A stretch of 39,327 bases of DNA, taken from contig CAURNT010000009.1 in NCBI GenBank assembly GCA_963526495.1, positions 1 through 39,327 on the forward strand, given 5' to 3'. Below, in pieces: positions 6,446 to 13,911 of the stretch. The DNA is from CAURNT01 sp963526495 (lineage in GTDB: Bacteria; Fusobacteriota; Fusobacteriia; Fusobacteriales; Leptotrichiaceae). Position numbers and translations under genes: made by a program. Below the pieces are notes generated by a model. That model made no database searches, was not told where the DNA came from, and saw nothing but the letters and a program-made list of their open reading frames with translations. Numbering within the stretch: the first letter of the stretch is position 1; the number at the start of each line of letters is the position of its first letter.

Positions 6446-7315
6446 ATGGGTAGATTAATGACAACACAAAATAAAGTAGGACAATTAGACCTTAAAGGGT
6501 TAGTAGATGATAAAAGAACACAAGATAGATTTAATCAAGTTTTAGGTAAAAAAGCACCTAAATTTTTAAGCAGTTTATTAAGTATAGCTAATAATAATGA
6601 GTTATTAAAAAAGGCTGAACCTATTACTATTATAAATTCAGCACTTCAAGCTGCAGTTTTAGATTTACCTTTAAACCAAAACTTTGGATTTGCATATATA
6701 GTACCTTACCAAAATAGAAAAGAAAACAAGGTACAAGGACAATTCCAAATGGGATACAAGGGATTTATACAATTAGCTATGAGGAGTGGACAGTATTTAA
6801 AAATAAATGTAGCTCCTTTATATGATGGACAATTTATAAGTTATGACCCTATACAAGATGAAATTAAGTATAACTTAGATAATAAAAAGAGTGAAGAAAT
6901 TACACATTTTATAGGATATTTTAAATTATTAAATGGATTTGAAAAATATTTAGTGATGAGTAGAGAAGAAATAGAAAATCATGCGAAAAAATATTCACAA
7001 TCATTTAAAAGTGGATTTGGAGTATGGAAAGATAATTTTGAGGCGATGGCAACAAAAACTGTAATTAAATTATTACTTAGTCGTTATGGAATATTAAGTA
7101 CTGAATTAGAACAAGCATTAGCAACGGACCAAACAGTAATAGTAAGTAGTGATAAAGAAACTAACGAAGCTAAAGAGGTTATATATGTTGATACTGATAA
7201 TCAATATAACGATTTTATACCTGAAACAAAAGAAGCGGAAACAATTGAAGAAGTTGAAGTAGTTGAAGAAAAAGAAATAACAGAAGAAATTGAAGATATA
7301 GAGGAGATATTTTAA
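6446..7315 (+). CDS. recT: RecT single-strand annealing protein
   Basis: A 289-residue RecT-family annealase that binds the single strands made by the adjacent exonuclease and pairs them with homologous DNA. The conserved core runs about residues 30-220: INSALQAAVLDLPLN, the AYIVPYQNR strand, QFQMGYKGFIQLAMRSGQY and the later WKDNFEAMATKTVIKLLLSRYG. The C-terminal 60 residues are acidic and variable, as usual. AGGAG lies five bases upstream. Its stop overlaps the SSB start (TAATG), so the two are translationally coupled. Confidence 0.95.
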   Translation: MGRLMTTQNKVGQLDLKGLVDDKRTQDRFNQVLGKKAPKFLSSLLSIANNNELLKKAEPITIINSALQAAVLDLPLNQNFGFAYIVPYQNRKENKVQGQFQMGYKGFIQLAMRSGQYLKINVAPLYDGQFISYDPIQDEIKYNLDNKKSEEITHFIGYFKLLNGFEKYLVMSREEIENHAKKYSQSFKSGFGVWKDNFEAMATKTVIKLLLSRYGILSTELEQALATDQTVIVSSDKETNEAKEVIYVDTDNQYNDFIPETKEAETIEEVEVVEEKEITEEIEDIEEIF

Positions 7316-7701
7316 TGATTAATTATACATTTCACATAGGAAGAATAACTAAAGACCTTGAGTTAAAATATACTAATTCAAATAAAAGTTGTTGTAATTT
7401 CAATCTAGCAGTAGCTAAAGATAAAGATACAACTGATTTCTTTAGTTTTGTAGCTTGGAATAGTACAGCTGAAAATTTATGTAAATATTGTAAAAAAGGA
7501 GATTTAATCGGAGTAGTTGGGAGATTATCTGTTGAAAAATTTACTGATTCTCAAGGAGTTGAAAAAACAATAAATAAAATAGTAGTTAGAGAAGTACAAT
7601 TTTTAAATACTAAAGGTAATGATAATGTTAATAATAACACTATAGGAACCCCACAAAATGAGTCAAGTATAGAAGATGAGGAAGAAGATTTCCCATTTTA
7701 G
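7315..7701 (+). CDS. ssb: Single-stranded DNA-binding protein
   Basis: A 128-residue OB-fold SSB. The N-terminus NYTFHIGRITKDLELKYT and the DFFSFVAWNSTAENLCKYCKKGD segment are typical, and the C-terminus ends in the acidic tip EEDFPF that recruits replication and recombination partners in this family. It overlaps recT by one base and would coat phage single strands during recombination and replication. Confidence 0.95.
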   Translation: MINYTFHIGRITKDLELKYTNSNKSCCNFNLAVAKDKDTTDFFSFVAWNSTAENLCKYCKKGDLIGVVGRLSVEKFTDSQGVEKTINKIVVREVQFLNTKGNDNVNNNTIGTPQNESSIEDEEEDFPF

Positions 7702-7714
7702 AAAGTGGTAAATA

Positions 7715-8068
7715 ATGGAAAGAAAGGAGATTGCTAAAGAATATCAAGAGCCTTTTTATAAACTGCGAAAAGATGTTATAGATAGCTTATTTAATAGTGA
7801 GTATAGATATACTTTAGCTATCTATATTCTTTTCATGGATAGAGCTAAATACACTAAATATATTGATGAAAAAGGTGAGAGTTACTTTATTTATTCAATA
7901 GAAGAAATACAAAAAAAATTTGGTGGGATAAAACAAAAACGGCATATATTAAATTCAATAGAAGAATTAGAAAAAAAGAATTTGATAATAACTAAAAAAG
8001 AAAAAGGGAAAGCTACAAAATTTTATTTAGTAACTGGTACCCAAAAGGTACCACTACCAGTACCCTAA
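7715..8068 (+). CDS. RepA-N-like replication initiator
   Basis: 117 residues resembling the N-terminal winged-helix of replication initiator protein A: FYKLRKDVIDSLF, then YFIYSIEEIQKKFGG and a second helical unit HILNSIEELEKKNLI followed by the beta wing. Initiators of this type bind iterons. The gene's last codons are themselves built from GGTACC-containing 23-bp repeats (TQKVPLPVP), and the stop codon TAA is a one-base variant inside the middle repeat; without it the frame would run about 16 codons further. No helicase-loader gene was recognised nearby, so recruitment of host replication proteins is inferred. Confidence 0.7.
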   Translation: MERKEIAKEYQEPFYKLRKDVIDSLFNSEYRYTLAIYILFMDRAKYTKYIDEKGESYFIYSIEEIQKKFGGIKQKRHILNSIEELEKKNLIITKKEKGKATKFYLVTGTQKVPLPVP

Positions 8069-8103
8069 GGGTACCACTACTGGTACCCAAAAGGTACACG
8101 AAT
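8035..8103. repeat. Three 23-bp iterons at the 3' end of the rep gene
   Basis: Three direct copies of a 23-bp unit start at 8035, 8058 and 8081. Each contains two GTAC cores (mostly GGTACC), giving six cores spaced 11, 12, 11, 12 and 11 bases apart, so all lie on about the same face of the helix. The first and third copies share 19 identical bases (8033-8051 and 8079-8097). With the AT-rich tandem repeat directly following, this has the form of a replication origin bound by the product of the same gene. Origin function is inference. Confidence 0.75.
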
Positions 8104-8131
8104 AAGAATAATATAATAAGAATAATATAAT
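8101..8131. repeat. AT-rich 14-bp tandem repeat, candidate unwinding element
   Basis: The unit AATAAGAATAATAT occurs twice in tandem plus a partial third, directly after the iterons. Apart from single G residues the stretch is all A and T and continues AT-only to about 8145. This is what a DNA-unwinding element beside iterons looks like. The gap up to the next gene (about 180 bases) otherwise holds only a hairpin. Confidence 0.6.
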
Positions 8132-8187
8132 AAATAAAAGAAAAAGATATTATGTAGATAATAAATATAATATAGAGTGAATAAATT

Positions 8188-8227
8188 GCACGTTTTTTTT
8201 CAAAAAACAGTGCTCCTAACTTTTTTT
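8188..8227 (+). terminator. Hairpin with distal T run after the origin
   Basis: GCAC-GTTTTTT pairs with AAAAAAC-A-GTGC (one bulged A, loop TTC). A run of seven T begins eight bases after the stem. The T tract is further away than in a standard intrinsic terminator, so termination would be weak. The element separates the rep/origin segment from the RusA gene. Confidence 0.4.
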
Positions 8228-8251
8228 GTTAAAATGAAAGGTTAAAAAATT

Positions 8252-8680
8252 ATGATTTATTTGAAAGGCAATGTTCCTAGTAGTAAAAATTCAAAACAAT
8301 GGACAGGAAAAATGCTGATACAGTCTAAAACTGTTAGGAATTATCTAAAGCAATACGAGATACAGTATAAACTGTATGCTAATAAATTTAAAGAATTAAT
8401 TAAAAATAAACAAAAACCTTATTACATTGGCTTTTACTTTATAAGAGATAGTAAAAGAAAGTTTGATTATAACAATCTAACACAACTACCACAAGATTTG
8501 ATGGTTAAATATAAGTGGTTAGATGATGATAATGCAGATTATATAGTGCCGATAGGACTAGGTTATACAGTTAATAAAGCTAAGGCAGGATTGATAATAA
8601 CTGTTTTAGATACGATAGAAGATAAAGAAAAGAACAAATTAGAAATAATAGCTAATCTTAATTTTAAGGAGAGCAAATGA
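8252..8680 (+). CDS. rusA: RusA-family Holliday junction resolvase
   Basis: A 142-residue RusA-type endonuclease that would resolve four-way junctions made during phage recombination before packaging. The family signature is clear: VPSSKNSK near the N-terminus, KFDYNNLTQLPQDLM with Asp72 and Asp82, and WLDDDNADYIVP with Asp91-93 as the acidic metal-binding cluster. Length is slightly above the E. coli enzyme. There is no strong Shine-Dalgarno (GAAAGG only). The stop overlaps the next start (ATGA). Confidence 0.9.
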   Translation: MIYLKGNVPSSKNSKQWTGKMLIQSKTVRNYLKQYEIQYKLYANKFKELIKNKQKPYYIGFYFIRDSKRKFDYNNLTQLPQDLMVKYKWLDDDNADYIVPIGLGYTVNKAKAGLIITVLDTIEDKEKNKLEIIANLNFKESK

Positions 8681-8919
8681 AAGATAAAGAAATATTAATA
8701 AAAGATGTTAAAGGAAAAACTGAAAAGATAATGCTATCAAGTATTAAAGAAATAACTGTATCAATATTAGAAAGTTATAGAGTTTTTTCAATAGAAATAA
8801 CTACAAATAAGAAAACTGTTAAAGCAGTAGCTTACTTAAATAACAGTGATGATCCTTTAACAAGCACTTTTATTGAAATTCTAAGATTTTTTTATGATAA
8901 GAAAGTGAGTAGAAAATGA
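8677..8919 (+). CDS. Hypothetical protein, 80 aa
   Basis: A small protein overlapping the rusA stop by four bases, so translated by coupling. It looks like a compact alternating beta/alpha domain (SILESYRVFSIEITTNKKTVKAVAYL). No family is recognised. It in turn overlaps a 22-codon hydrophobic reading frame. Confidence 0.6.
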   Translation: MKDKEILIKDVKGKTEKIMLSSIKEITVSILESYRVFSIEITTNKKTVKAVAYLNNSDDPLTSTFIEILRFFYDKKVSRK

Positions 8920-8984
8920 TTGTATTTATTATAATAATAATCTTAATGTTGTTGATTATGGATTATTTAGATATGAATAAATAA
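8916..8984 (+). CDS. Possible 22-residue membrane peptide
   Basis: ATG overlaps the preceding stop (ATGA) and opens a 22-codon frame beginning MIVFIIIIILMLLIMDYLD, almost entirely one hydrophobic helix with a charged end. Start-stop overlap suggests coupled translation, but such a short AT-rich frame can arise by chance. No function can be given. Confidence 0.3.
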   Translation: MIVFIIIIILMLLIMDYLDMNK

Positions 8985-9039
8985 TTATAATATAGCTAGA
9001 ATTTAATATTTTATACCTAGAATGAACAAAAATAATTTT

Positions 9040-9095
9040 AAGCTATAATTATCGTTTAAAGTTAAAATCGTTTGTTAGGAGCAAAATTATAGCTT
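9040..9095. promoter_or_regulatory. Long inverted repeat upstream of the HTH/zinc-ribbon gene
   Basis: AAGCTATAATT (9040-9050) and AATTATAGCTT (9085-9095) are perfect inverted copies 34 bases apart. The interval holds two direct copies of ATCGTTT (9051, 9067), echoing the TCGTT motif of the immunity region, and the right arm is followed by TTT. It lies 23 bases ahead of a regulator start, so an autoregulatory operator or a terminator with a long loop are both possible. Confidence 0.45.
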
Positions 9096-9118
9096 TTTAA
9101 AAAATAAGGAGAAATTTT

Positions 9119-9535
9119 ATGAATATATCAAATAAAGAAATAGGAGAATTGATAAAAAATAAACGAATAGAGTCAGGATATTCTCAATACCAATTAGCTA
9201 AAATATTAGGATATGACAGTGATACAAATATTGCTTACATTGAAAAAGGTATCGCTAGTATTACAGTAGAACAATTACAAGAATTTTCTAAAATATTGAA
9301 TTTTGAAATATCAGAAATTTTTAAAAAAAATGATAGTAAAAAAGAATGGAAATGTTGTCATTGTGGAAATCATAGTTTTTTAATTATAACTACTCAAAAA
9401 GTAACTTTTAATAAAGAAGGAGAAATAGAAAATATATTTGATGATAAAGAAATTAACATTTCTTGTAGTTATTGTTGTAATACAAAAAGTTCTATAAGAG
9501 AAATTGCAGAATTTAAGAAAGTAGAGGAAAAATAA
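9119..9535 (+). CDS. XRE-family regulator fused to a zinc-ribbon-like tail
   Basis: 138 residues. The N-terminal XRE helix-turn-helix (about 8-66) reads LIKNKRIESGYSQYQLAKILG then NIAYIEKG. The C-terminal part carries two cysteine pairs, Cys79-x-x-Cys82 (CCHCGNHS) and Cys116-x-x-Cys119 (CSYCC), spaced like a zinc ribbon that could bind metal or a protein partner. AAGGAG precedes the start, and the upstream region has a large inverted repeat. It probably regulates its own downstream early genes; target unknown. Confidence 0.75.
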   Translation: MNISNKEIGELIKNKRIESGYSQYQLAKILGYDSDTNIAYIEKGIASITVEQLQEFSKILNFEISEIFKKNDSKKEWKCCHCGNHSFLIITTQKVTFNKEGEIENIFDDKEINISCSYCCNTKSSIREIAEFKKVEEK

Positions 9536-9536
9536 A

Positions 9537-10004
9537 ATGGAACAAGTATTTAATATAGTAACCGAAGAACTATATAAAGGTTATAAAATTTATGCAATGA
9601 AAATTACAAATCCATTTCCGATATTTTGGATTGATATGTCGGATGTTAGAACATATTATAATGGATATATTTTACTTCCTGAAAATTCTAAGTTTTATAG
9701 AAAAAAATGGGATTTTATAGATAAAGAAATAAAAGTACATGGAGGCTTTACATATTCCGATTTTGTAGAAGGAGAATATACTATCGGATTTGATACGATT
9801 CACTGCTTTGATAATGAAACTACTCAAAATTTAGATTTTGTAATGAAAGAATTAAGATGTGCAGTAGACCAGATTATAGAGAAAGAATTAAAATATGATG
9901 TAGAAAAAGTAGTAAAGAAAGAATTAAGAAACATAGTAGAGCAAATATTCGCAAAAAAATTAGGACAGAAAATGATAAAAAAAGTAGAGAAAGAGAAATT
10001 GTAA
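9537..10004 (+). CDS. Conserved-type phage hypothetical protein (VHGG/GFDTIH motif)
   Basis: A 155-residue protein whose N-terminal 100 residues carry a pattern familiar from many phage hypotheticals: GYILLPENSKFY, then KVHGGFTYS and TIGFDTIHCFD. No function is established for that family as far as I know. The C-terminal 50 residues are three similar lysine/glutamate-rich heptad-like segments (EKELKYDVEKVVKKELRNIV), probably a coiled coil. It sits one base after the XRE/zinc-ribbon gene. Confidence 0.65.
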   Translation: MEQVFNIVTEELYKGYKIYAMKITNPFPIFWIDMSDVRTYYNGYILLPENSKFYRKKWDFIDKEIKVHGGFTYSDFVEGEYTIGFDTIHCFDNETTQNLDFVMKELRCAVDQIIEKELKYDVEKVVKKELRNIVEQIFAKKLGQKMIKKVEKEKL

Positions 10005-10006
10005 AA

Positions 10007-10312
10007 ATGATAATAGATATTAAATTAAAGAGAGTTAGCAAAAATGAACTTATAGAATTATATAATGAGTCAGATAATATACAAGAATGTAGAAAATTTT
10101 ATGATATTAAATACTATTGTAAAGAACCTATTGTTATTTTTAATAAAGTTTATGGATTACAAGTTTCAAATTTATGGTTCATTAATAAAAATAATGAGTT
10201 AATATATGATATAAAGAAAAATATTTATATTAACTTAAATTTATATGATAAAAAAAAGAGTTTAATAAAAGATGTTTTTGTTGGAAGGTGGATATTTAAT
10301 GAGAGAGATTAA
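10007..10312 (+). CDS. Hypothetical protein, 101 aa
   Basis: A small, mixed-charge protein (IIDIKLKRVSKNELIELYNES at its start) without recognised motif, membrane helix or metal site. It is two bases after the preceding gene and overlaps the YopX-like gene by 14 bases in another frame, consistent with a tightly packed early operon. Confidence 0.55.
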   Translation: MIIDIKLKRVSKNELIELYNESDNIQECRKFYDIKYYCKEPIVIFNKVYGLQVSNLWFINKNNELIYDIKKNIYINLNLYDKKKSLIKDVFVGRWIFNERD

Positions 10313-10691
10313 GTTTAGAGCTTGGGATAAAGTGAAACAAAAATGGTGCGATTATAAAATTGATGATGGAACAGTATATTTTATGGATAATGATACGGGT
10401 TGTTGGTATAGAAATTATCATGGAAAATATGAAAATTTTGATTTAATGCAATACACAGGCTTAAAAGACATAAATAATGTTGAAATTTTTGAGGGAGATA
10501 TAGTTGAAATGTCTAAAGAAAACAGTGACTTTAAAGATACTGCTGTTGTTAAATTTGATAAAAATAAAGCTAGTTTTACATTAGAAACACAAGAAGATGA
10601 CTATAATATTTCATACTATAACTATCACAAAGTACATTATAGAGTTATAGGAAACATTTACGAAAATAAGGAATTGTTAGAACAAGAATAA
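10299..10691 (+). CDS. YopX-family protein
   Basis: A 130-residue YopX-type phage protein. The hallmark N-terminus MREIKFRAWDKVKQKW and the central LMQYTGLKDINNVEIFEGDIV followed by a beta-rich tail (YRVIGNIYENKELL) are clear. The family is common in Gram-positive and Fusobacterial prophages but has no settled function. GGAAGGTGG gives the ribosome site and selects this ATG over an earlier in-frame one. Confidence 0.85.
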   Translation: MREIKFRAWDKVKQKWCDYKIDDGTVYFMDNDTGCWYRNYHGKYENFDLMQYTGLKDINNVEIFEGDIVEMSKENSDFKDTAVVKFDKNKASFTLETQEDDYNISYYNYHKVHYRVIGNIYENKELLEQE

Positions 10692-10715
10692 ATAAAATTT
10701 AATAAGGAGATATTT

Positions 10716-11189
10716 ATGGAAAAAATAATAGAAAAAATTGAAATACCTTATTTTATAAAAATAAGAATTTTAGAATTAAATAATAGTAATTATGTTTATT
10801 TTGTGGAAGATTACAATAAAAAATATTTTTATATTAAAGAAGATAATAAATTGTGTACACATCAAGCAATTGATGGTATTTATGATTTGTATTTTCAAAA
10901 AGCTGAAATTATCTATCGTAACAATTTAAACAAATTAGAAAAAGATATTTATAACTTGTATAGCCAATTAACTTTCAAAATTGAAAGAGCAGAAAAGAAC
11001 ACAAAATATTATGCAATTAATGCGTATTTGGAAGTGATAGACCTTAAAGAAAACAATACATATTTAGATAATATTCTATATAAATCATTTAATTATTTTG
11101 TAAGTAAAGAAAAAGCAGAAAAATATGCGAAAAAATTACAAGAATATTTAATAGAATCAAGAAAAAAAGATTGTGTAAATGGAGAATAA
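10716..11189 (+). CDS. Hypothetical protein, first of a duplicated pair (157 aa)
   Basis: 157 residues, unknown function. It is plainly related to the gene 1.1 kb downstream, which has the same length. Both share IEIP-x-FIK near the start, a YF(Y/V)ED-like strand, RAEK-x-x-x-YY-x-I in the middle and a C-terminal (Y)K-x-FNYFVS(E/K) followed by a basic helix. The C-terminal pattern resembles small phage proteins that end in a 'gNYF-t-x-eeAe' motif. AAGGAG precedes the ATG. Confidence 0.6.
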   Translation: MEKIIEKIEIPYFIKIRILELNNSNYVYFVEDYNKKYFYIKEDNKLCTHQAIDGIYDLYFQKAEIIYRNNLNKLEKDIYNLYSQLTFKIERAEKNTKYYAINAYLEVIDLKENNTYLDNILYKSFNYFVSKEKAEKYAKKLQEYLIESRKKDCVNGE

Positions 11190-11194
11190 AGAAA

Positions 11195-11569
11195 ATGATT
11201 AGATATTTAAAAGAATGTCACGAAACAGGAAGCTTATATTTTTCAAGTAATAGAAACTGTGAAAAATGTGAGGTATGTGGAGATAACGATATGGTCGTAT
11301 GGAGCTATAACACTGATAAAACTATAAACGATACATTAAAATCATTATTTTATTTAATAATTGATAATGAAGAGAATATTGAAATTAGAGATATAAAAGA
11401 TTTAAGATTAATACAAAAAGAATTAAATTTTGAATTAGATATACTTAATAAATTTGAAAAGTTATTAAGAATAAAAAACAAGTTAAATGATATTAAGGTT
11501 GAATATTATTTATTTAAAGCACTATTGCAAGATACATTAACAAGGAAAGTAGAGAAAGAATTAAAATGA
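11195..11569 (+). CDS. Hypothetical protein with a CxxCxxC cluster (124 aa)
   Basis: The N-terminal 35 residues contain a Cys/His cluster (ECHETGSLYF then NCEKCEVCGDND) that could bind zinc; the rest is helical and charged with leucine-rich amphipathic segments. The ATG after GGAGAATAAAGAAA is chosen over an upstream in-frame ATG lying inside the previous gene. No family is recognised. Confidence 0.55.
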   Translation: MIRYLKECHETGSLYFSSNRNCEKCEVCGDNDMVVWSYNTDKTINDTLKSLFYLIIDNEENIEIRDIKDLRLIQKELNFELDILNKFEKLLRIKNKLNDIKVEYYLFKALLQDTLTRKVEKELK

Positions 11570-11850
11570 AACAAATAGAAGCTAGAGATGTTAAAATTAT
11601 AAACTGGTTATTAGTAGAAATAGCAGAGTTAGAATTTGAGGAATATGTTGATAGGAGATGTATATCTCCAAAAGAGAAAAAAATAGATAGAATATTACAA
11701 AAAATAACAGCAGATAAAGAAGAACAAAAAGCTATTTATAATGCTATAGACAGTGAAACTTTTAATATGAGTGATACAACATTCAAACCTATAGTAGATA
11801 ATTTAAAAAAAATAGGATATGAAATTGTATATCCTAAAAAGGAGAAATAA
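11566..11850 (+). CDS. Hypothetical protein, 94 aa
   Basis: A small, mainly helical, acidic protein overlapping the preceding stop (ATGA). It ends in a possible wing-like strand (IGYEIVYPKKEK). No motif is recognised. It is part of a tight run of unknown early genes between the two paralogous 157-residue proteins. Confidence 0.5.
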   Translation: MKQIEARDVKIINWLLVEIAELEFEEYVDRRCISPKEKKIDRILQKITADKEEQKAIYNAIDSETFNMSDTTFKPIVDNLKKIGYEIVYPKKEK

Positions 11851-11852
11851 TA

Positions 11853-12326
11853 ATGGAAGATATAAAAATAATAGAAATACCAAATTTCATAAAAGTTAAA
11901 ATAGTTAAAATAAATGAAAAGCACTGTGCTTATTATGTTGAAAATTATAGTAATAGATACTTTTATGTTAATGAAGATGACTTCTTGAAACCATACACAA
12001 AAGCAAGAATTTTATTCACTTTAAGTCTTGATATACCTTTTACTATCGATAACTTAAATGTAGAGCATTTAGAAAATGCGATTTATAAATTACATAAAGA
12101 ACTAACTAAAGATGAAATACCTAGAGCTGAAAAAGGACAATACTATTATGTAATTAAAAACGACTTCACCGTTGCTAGATTGGGAGAAAATAATGATAAT
12201 GTAGATAACAATTATTATAAAAATTTTAATTATTTTGTAAGTGAAAGGCAAGCTAAAAGATTTGCGATTAAAACGCAAGATTATTTGATTGAATTGTGGA
12301 AAGAGGAGTTAAAAAATGGAAATTAA
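11853..12326 (+). CDS. Hypothetical protein, second of a duplicated pair (157 aa)
   Basis: 157 residues, the same length as the gene at 10.7 kb and sharing its segment order: IEIPNFIKVKIV, YYVENYSNRYFYVNED, RAEKGQYYYVI and YKNFNYFVSERQAKRFA. The two probably arose by tandem duplication followed by divergence; the middle (60-100) differs most. Function unknown. It overlaps the next gene by 11 bases. Confidence 0.6.
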   Translation: MEDIKIIEIPNFIKVKIVKINEKHCAYYVENYSNRYFYVNEDDFLKPYTKARILFTLSLDIPFTIDNLNVEHLENAIYKLHKELTKDEIPRAEKGQYYYVIKNDFTVARLGENNDNVDNNYYKNFNYFVSERQAKRFAIKTQDYLIELWKEELKNGN

Positions 12327-12942
12327 AGTATATAGAATGGAAAATCTTGAATTAAAATTTGCTAGTAAAGAAGAAGAAATAAAAATGCTGAATGATATGT
12401 GTTTTCAAGGAAAATGTGAATATTTATTTACAATAAACAATGAAAAAAATTTATATTTCAAAATTTCTGACTTATTGTATGAAATATATTCAAGAAAAAT
12501 TAACGAAGAAACAGAACTTAATCAAATACTTTTACTTTTTGAAAATATACCTTTTGAGTATCATAAAAAATTAAAAGAATATATGAGCTTAGTTGATATT
12601 AAAGACTTTTATTATAATGAGGTAGTGAAAATGCAAGTAGAAATTTTAAAAGACGTAAAAGAAACAAAAGAAACAAGTAAAATAAAGTATTTGTTTAGAA
12701 AAATTGAAGATAATAGTTTATTTTATTCAAACAACAAAGAAGAAAATGGAAAATTATTAGCTGAATTTGATTTAACTAAATCTATTTCACAAAGAGCAGT
12801 AGATGTGTTAAATCTTATAAACATAGAACACATATCAAAAAATCAACTAAACAAAATTTGCAAAAGATTAGAATTAGATGAATCGAGTAAAGTTTTGTTA
12901 ATAACAATTAACAATTCTTTATTAAAAAAAGAAAATCATTGA
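12316..12942 (+). CDS. Hypothetical protein, 208 aa
   Basis: A 208-residue, helix-rich protein with no recognised motif. It has a compact acidic N-terminal third (MENLELKFASKEEEIKMLND), a middle of charged helices, and a C-terminal stretch (ISKNQLNKICKRLELDESSK) that could be a helix-turn-helix-like segment, though this is weak. AGAGGAG precedes the start. It overlaps the upstream gene by 11 bases. Confidence 0.5.
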   Translation: MEIKVYRMENLELKFASKEEEIKMLNDMCFQGKCEYLFTINNEKNLYFKISDLLYEIYSRKINEETELNQILLLFENIPFEYHKKLKEYMSLVDIKDFYYNEVVKMQVEILKDVKETKETSKIKYLFRKIEDNSLFYSNNKEENGKLLAEFDLTKSISQRAVDVLNLINIEHISKNQLNKICKRLELDESSKVLLITINNSLLKKENH

Positions 12943-12986
12943 AACTAACTGTACGAAAAAATCATATAATTAAAGGAGATTTAAAA

Positions 12987-13235
12987 ATGAAAAAAATAAA
13001 CGAAGATGATTTTTTAATGAAAAATATTATAAAAAAAATAAATGACTTTTTAATCAAAAATTCATTTAAAGAAAACATTAAAACCGAAAAAAAAGTAATA
13101 ATGACACCAGATGGAAGTGTTTGTATGGTGCATGAAAGATATTTCATAATTGATAATTGCAACGAAACAATTTATTTAGATACTTTAAATGATGTTTTAA
13201 ATTATATATTAGAAACAATCAAAAAGGAGAACTAA
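12987..13235 (+). CDS. Hypothetical protein, 82 aa
   Basis: A small protein with a lysine-rich helical N-terminus (MKNIIKKINDFLIK) and a beta-rich middle (VIMTPDGSVCMVHERYFIID). The ATG with AAAGGAG seven bases upstream is preferred over an in-frame start 48 bases earlier. The stop overlaps the dUTPase start. No family is recognised. Confidence 0.55.
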   Translation: MKKINEDDFLMKNIIKKINDFLIKNSFKENIKTEKKVIMTPDGSVCMVHERYFIIDNCNETIYLDTLNDVLNYILETIKKEN

Positions 13236-13669
13236 TGGAAATAAAAATAAAAAAATTAAATAAAGAAGCAACTATACCTACTTGTGCCACTTTAGGAAGT
13301 GCAGGCTATGATTTATATAGTCTAAATGAAAAAGTGACAATAGAAAGTAATACAAGTTATTTATTTGATACTGGAATTGCAATAGAAATACCTAAAGGGT
13401 ATGTAGGATTGATTTTTGCAAGAAGTGGACTAGCAACTAAGTTAGGATTAGCACCTAGTACAAAAGTTAGTGTTATTGACTCTGATTATAGAGGAGATAT
13501 AAGAATATCATTGTTTAATCACAGCAAAACTGCTGTTTTGTTAGAAGAAAAAACAAGAATAGCACAATTAGTTATAGTACCTTATTTAAGCTGTAATTTT
13601 GTTGAAGTAGAAGAATTAGAAAAGACCGATAGAGGAGAAAAAGGATTTGGTAGTACAGGAACAAAATAG
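13235..13669 (+). CDS. dut: dUTP diphosphatase
   Basis: A 144-residue trimeric-type dUTPase that hydrolyses dUTP to dUMP and pyrophosphate, limiting uracil in phage DNA. All five conserved motifs are visible: GSAGYDLYS (22-30), FARSGLATKLGLAP (63-76), VIDSDYRGDI (81-90), TRIAQLVIVP (106-115) and RGEKGFGSTG (133-142). Length and order are normal, so the enzyme should be active. It lies among unknown early genes. Confidence 0.96.
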   Translation: MEIKIKKLNKEATIPTCATLGSAGYDLYSLNEKVTIESNTSYLFDTGIAIEIPKGYVGLIFARSGLATKLGLAPSTKVSVIDSDYRGDIRISLFNHSKTAVLLEEKTRIAQLVIVPYLSCNFVEVEELEKTDRGEKGFGSTGTK

Positions 13670-13692
13670 AAATAATTTAAGGAGAATAAATA

Positions 13693-13911
13693 GTGATTAA
13701 GTTAAAACAAATAAATAATATATTAAATTTAGTTGGAAAGTATATTAAAAATGATAAAACAAATAGAATATTTTTAATTTCTTCTGTAAATGTAAATAAA
13801 TATAAAGAACAAGATCCTAAAAAGTATCTTATACTAGATAAAAATAAAGTTATAATGAGCGGAACAGAAGAAGATATTTATAAAATGTTATTAAGTTGGA
13901 GTATACTATGA
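13693..13911 (+). CDS. Hypothetical protein with GTG start, 72 aa
   Basis: A small basic protein (KQINNILNLVGKYIKN, then FLISSVNVNKYKEQDPKKY). The GTG has AAGGAG eight bases upstream and no nearby ATG competes. No family is recognised. Its end overlaps the next gene start by four bases (ATGA). Confidence 0.55.
   Translation: MIKLKQINNILNLVGKYIKNDKTNRIFLISSVNVNKYKEQDPKKYLILDKNKVIMSGTEEDIYKMLLSWSIL

Noticed and set aside
8036..8097. GGTACC array as a CRISPR or terminator
   Set aside because: Units are directly abutting 23-mers without unique spacers and lack a T tract; iterons fit better.
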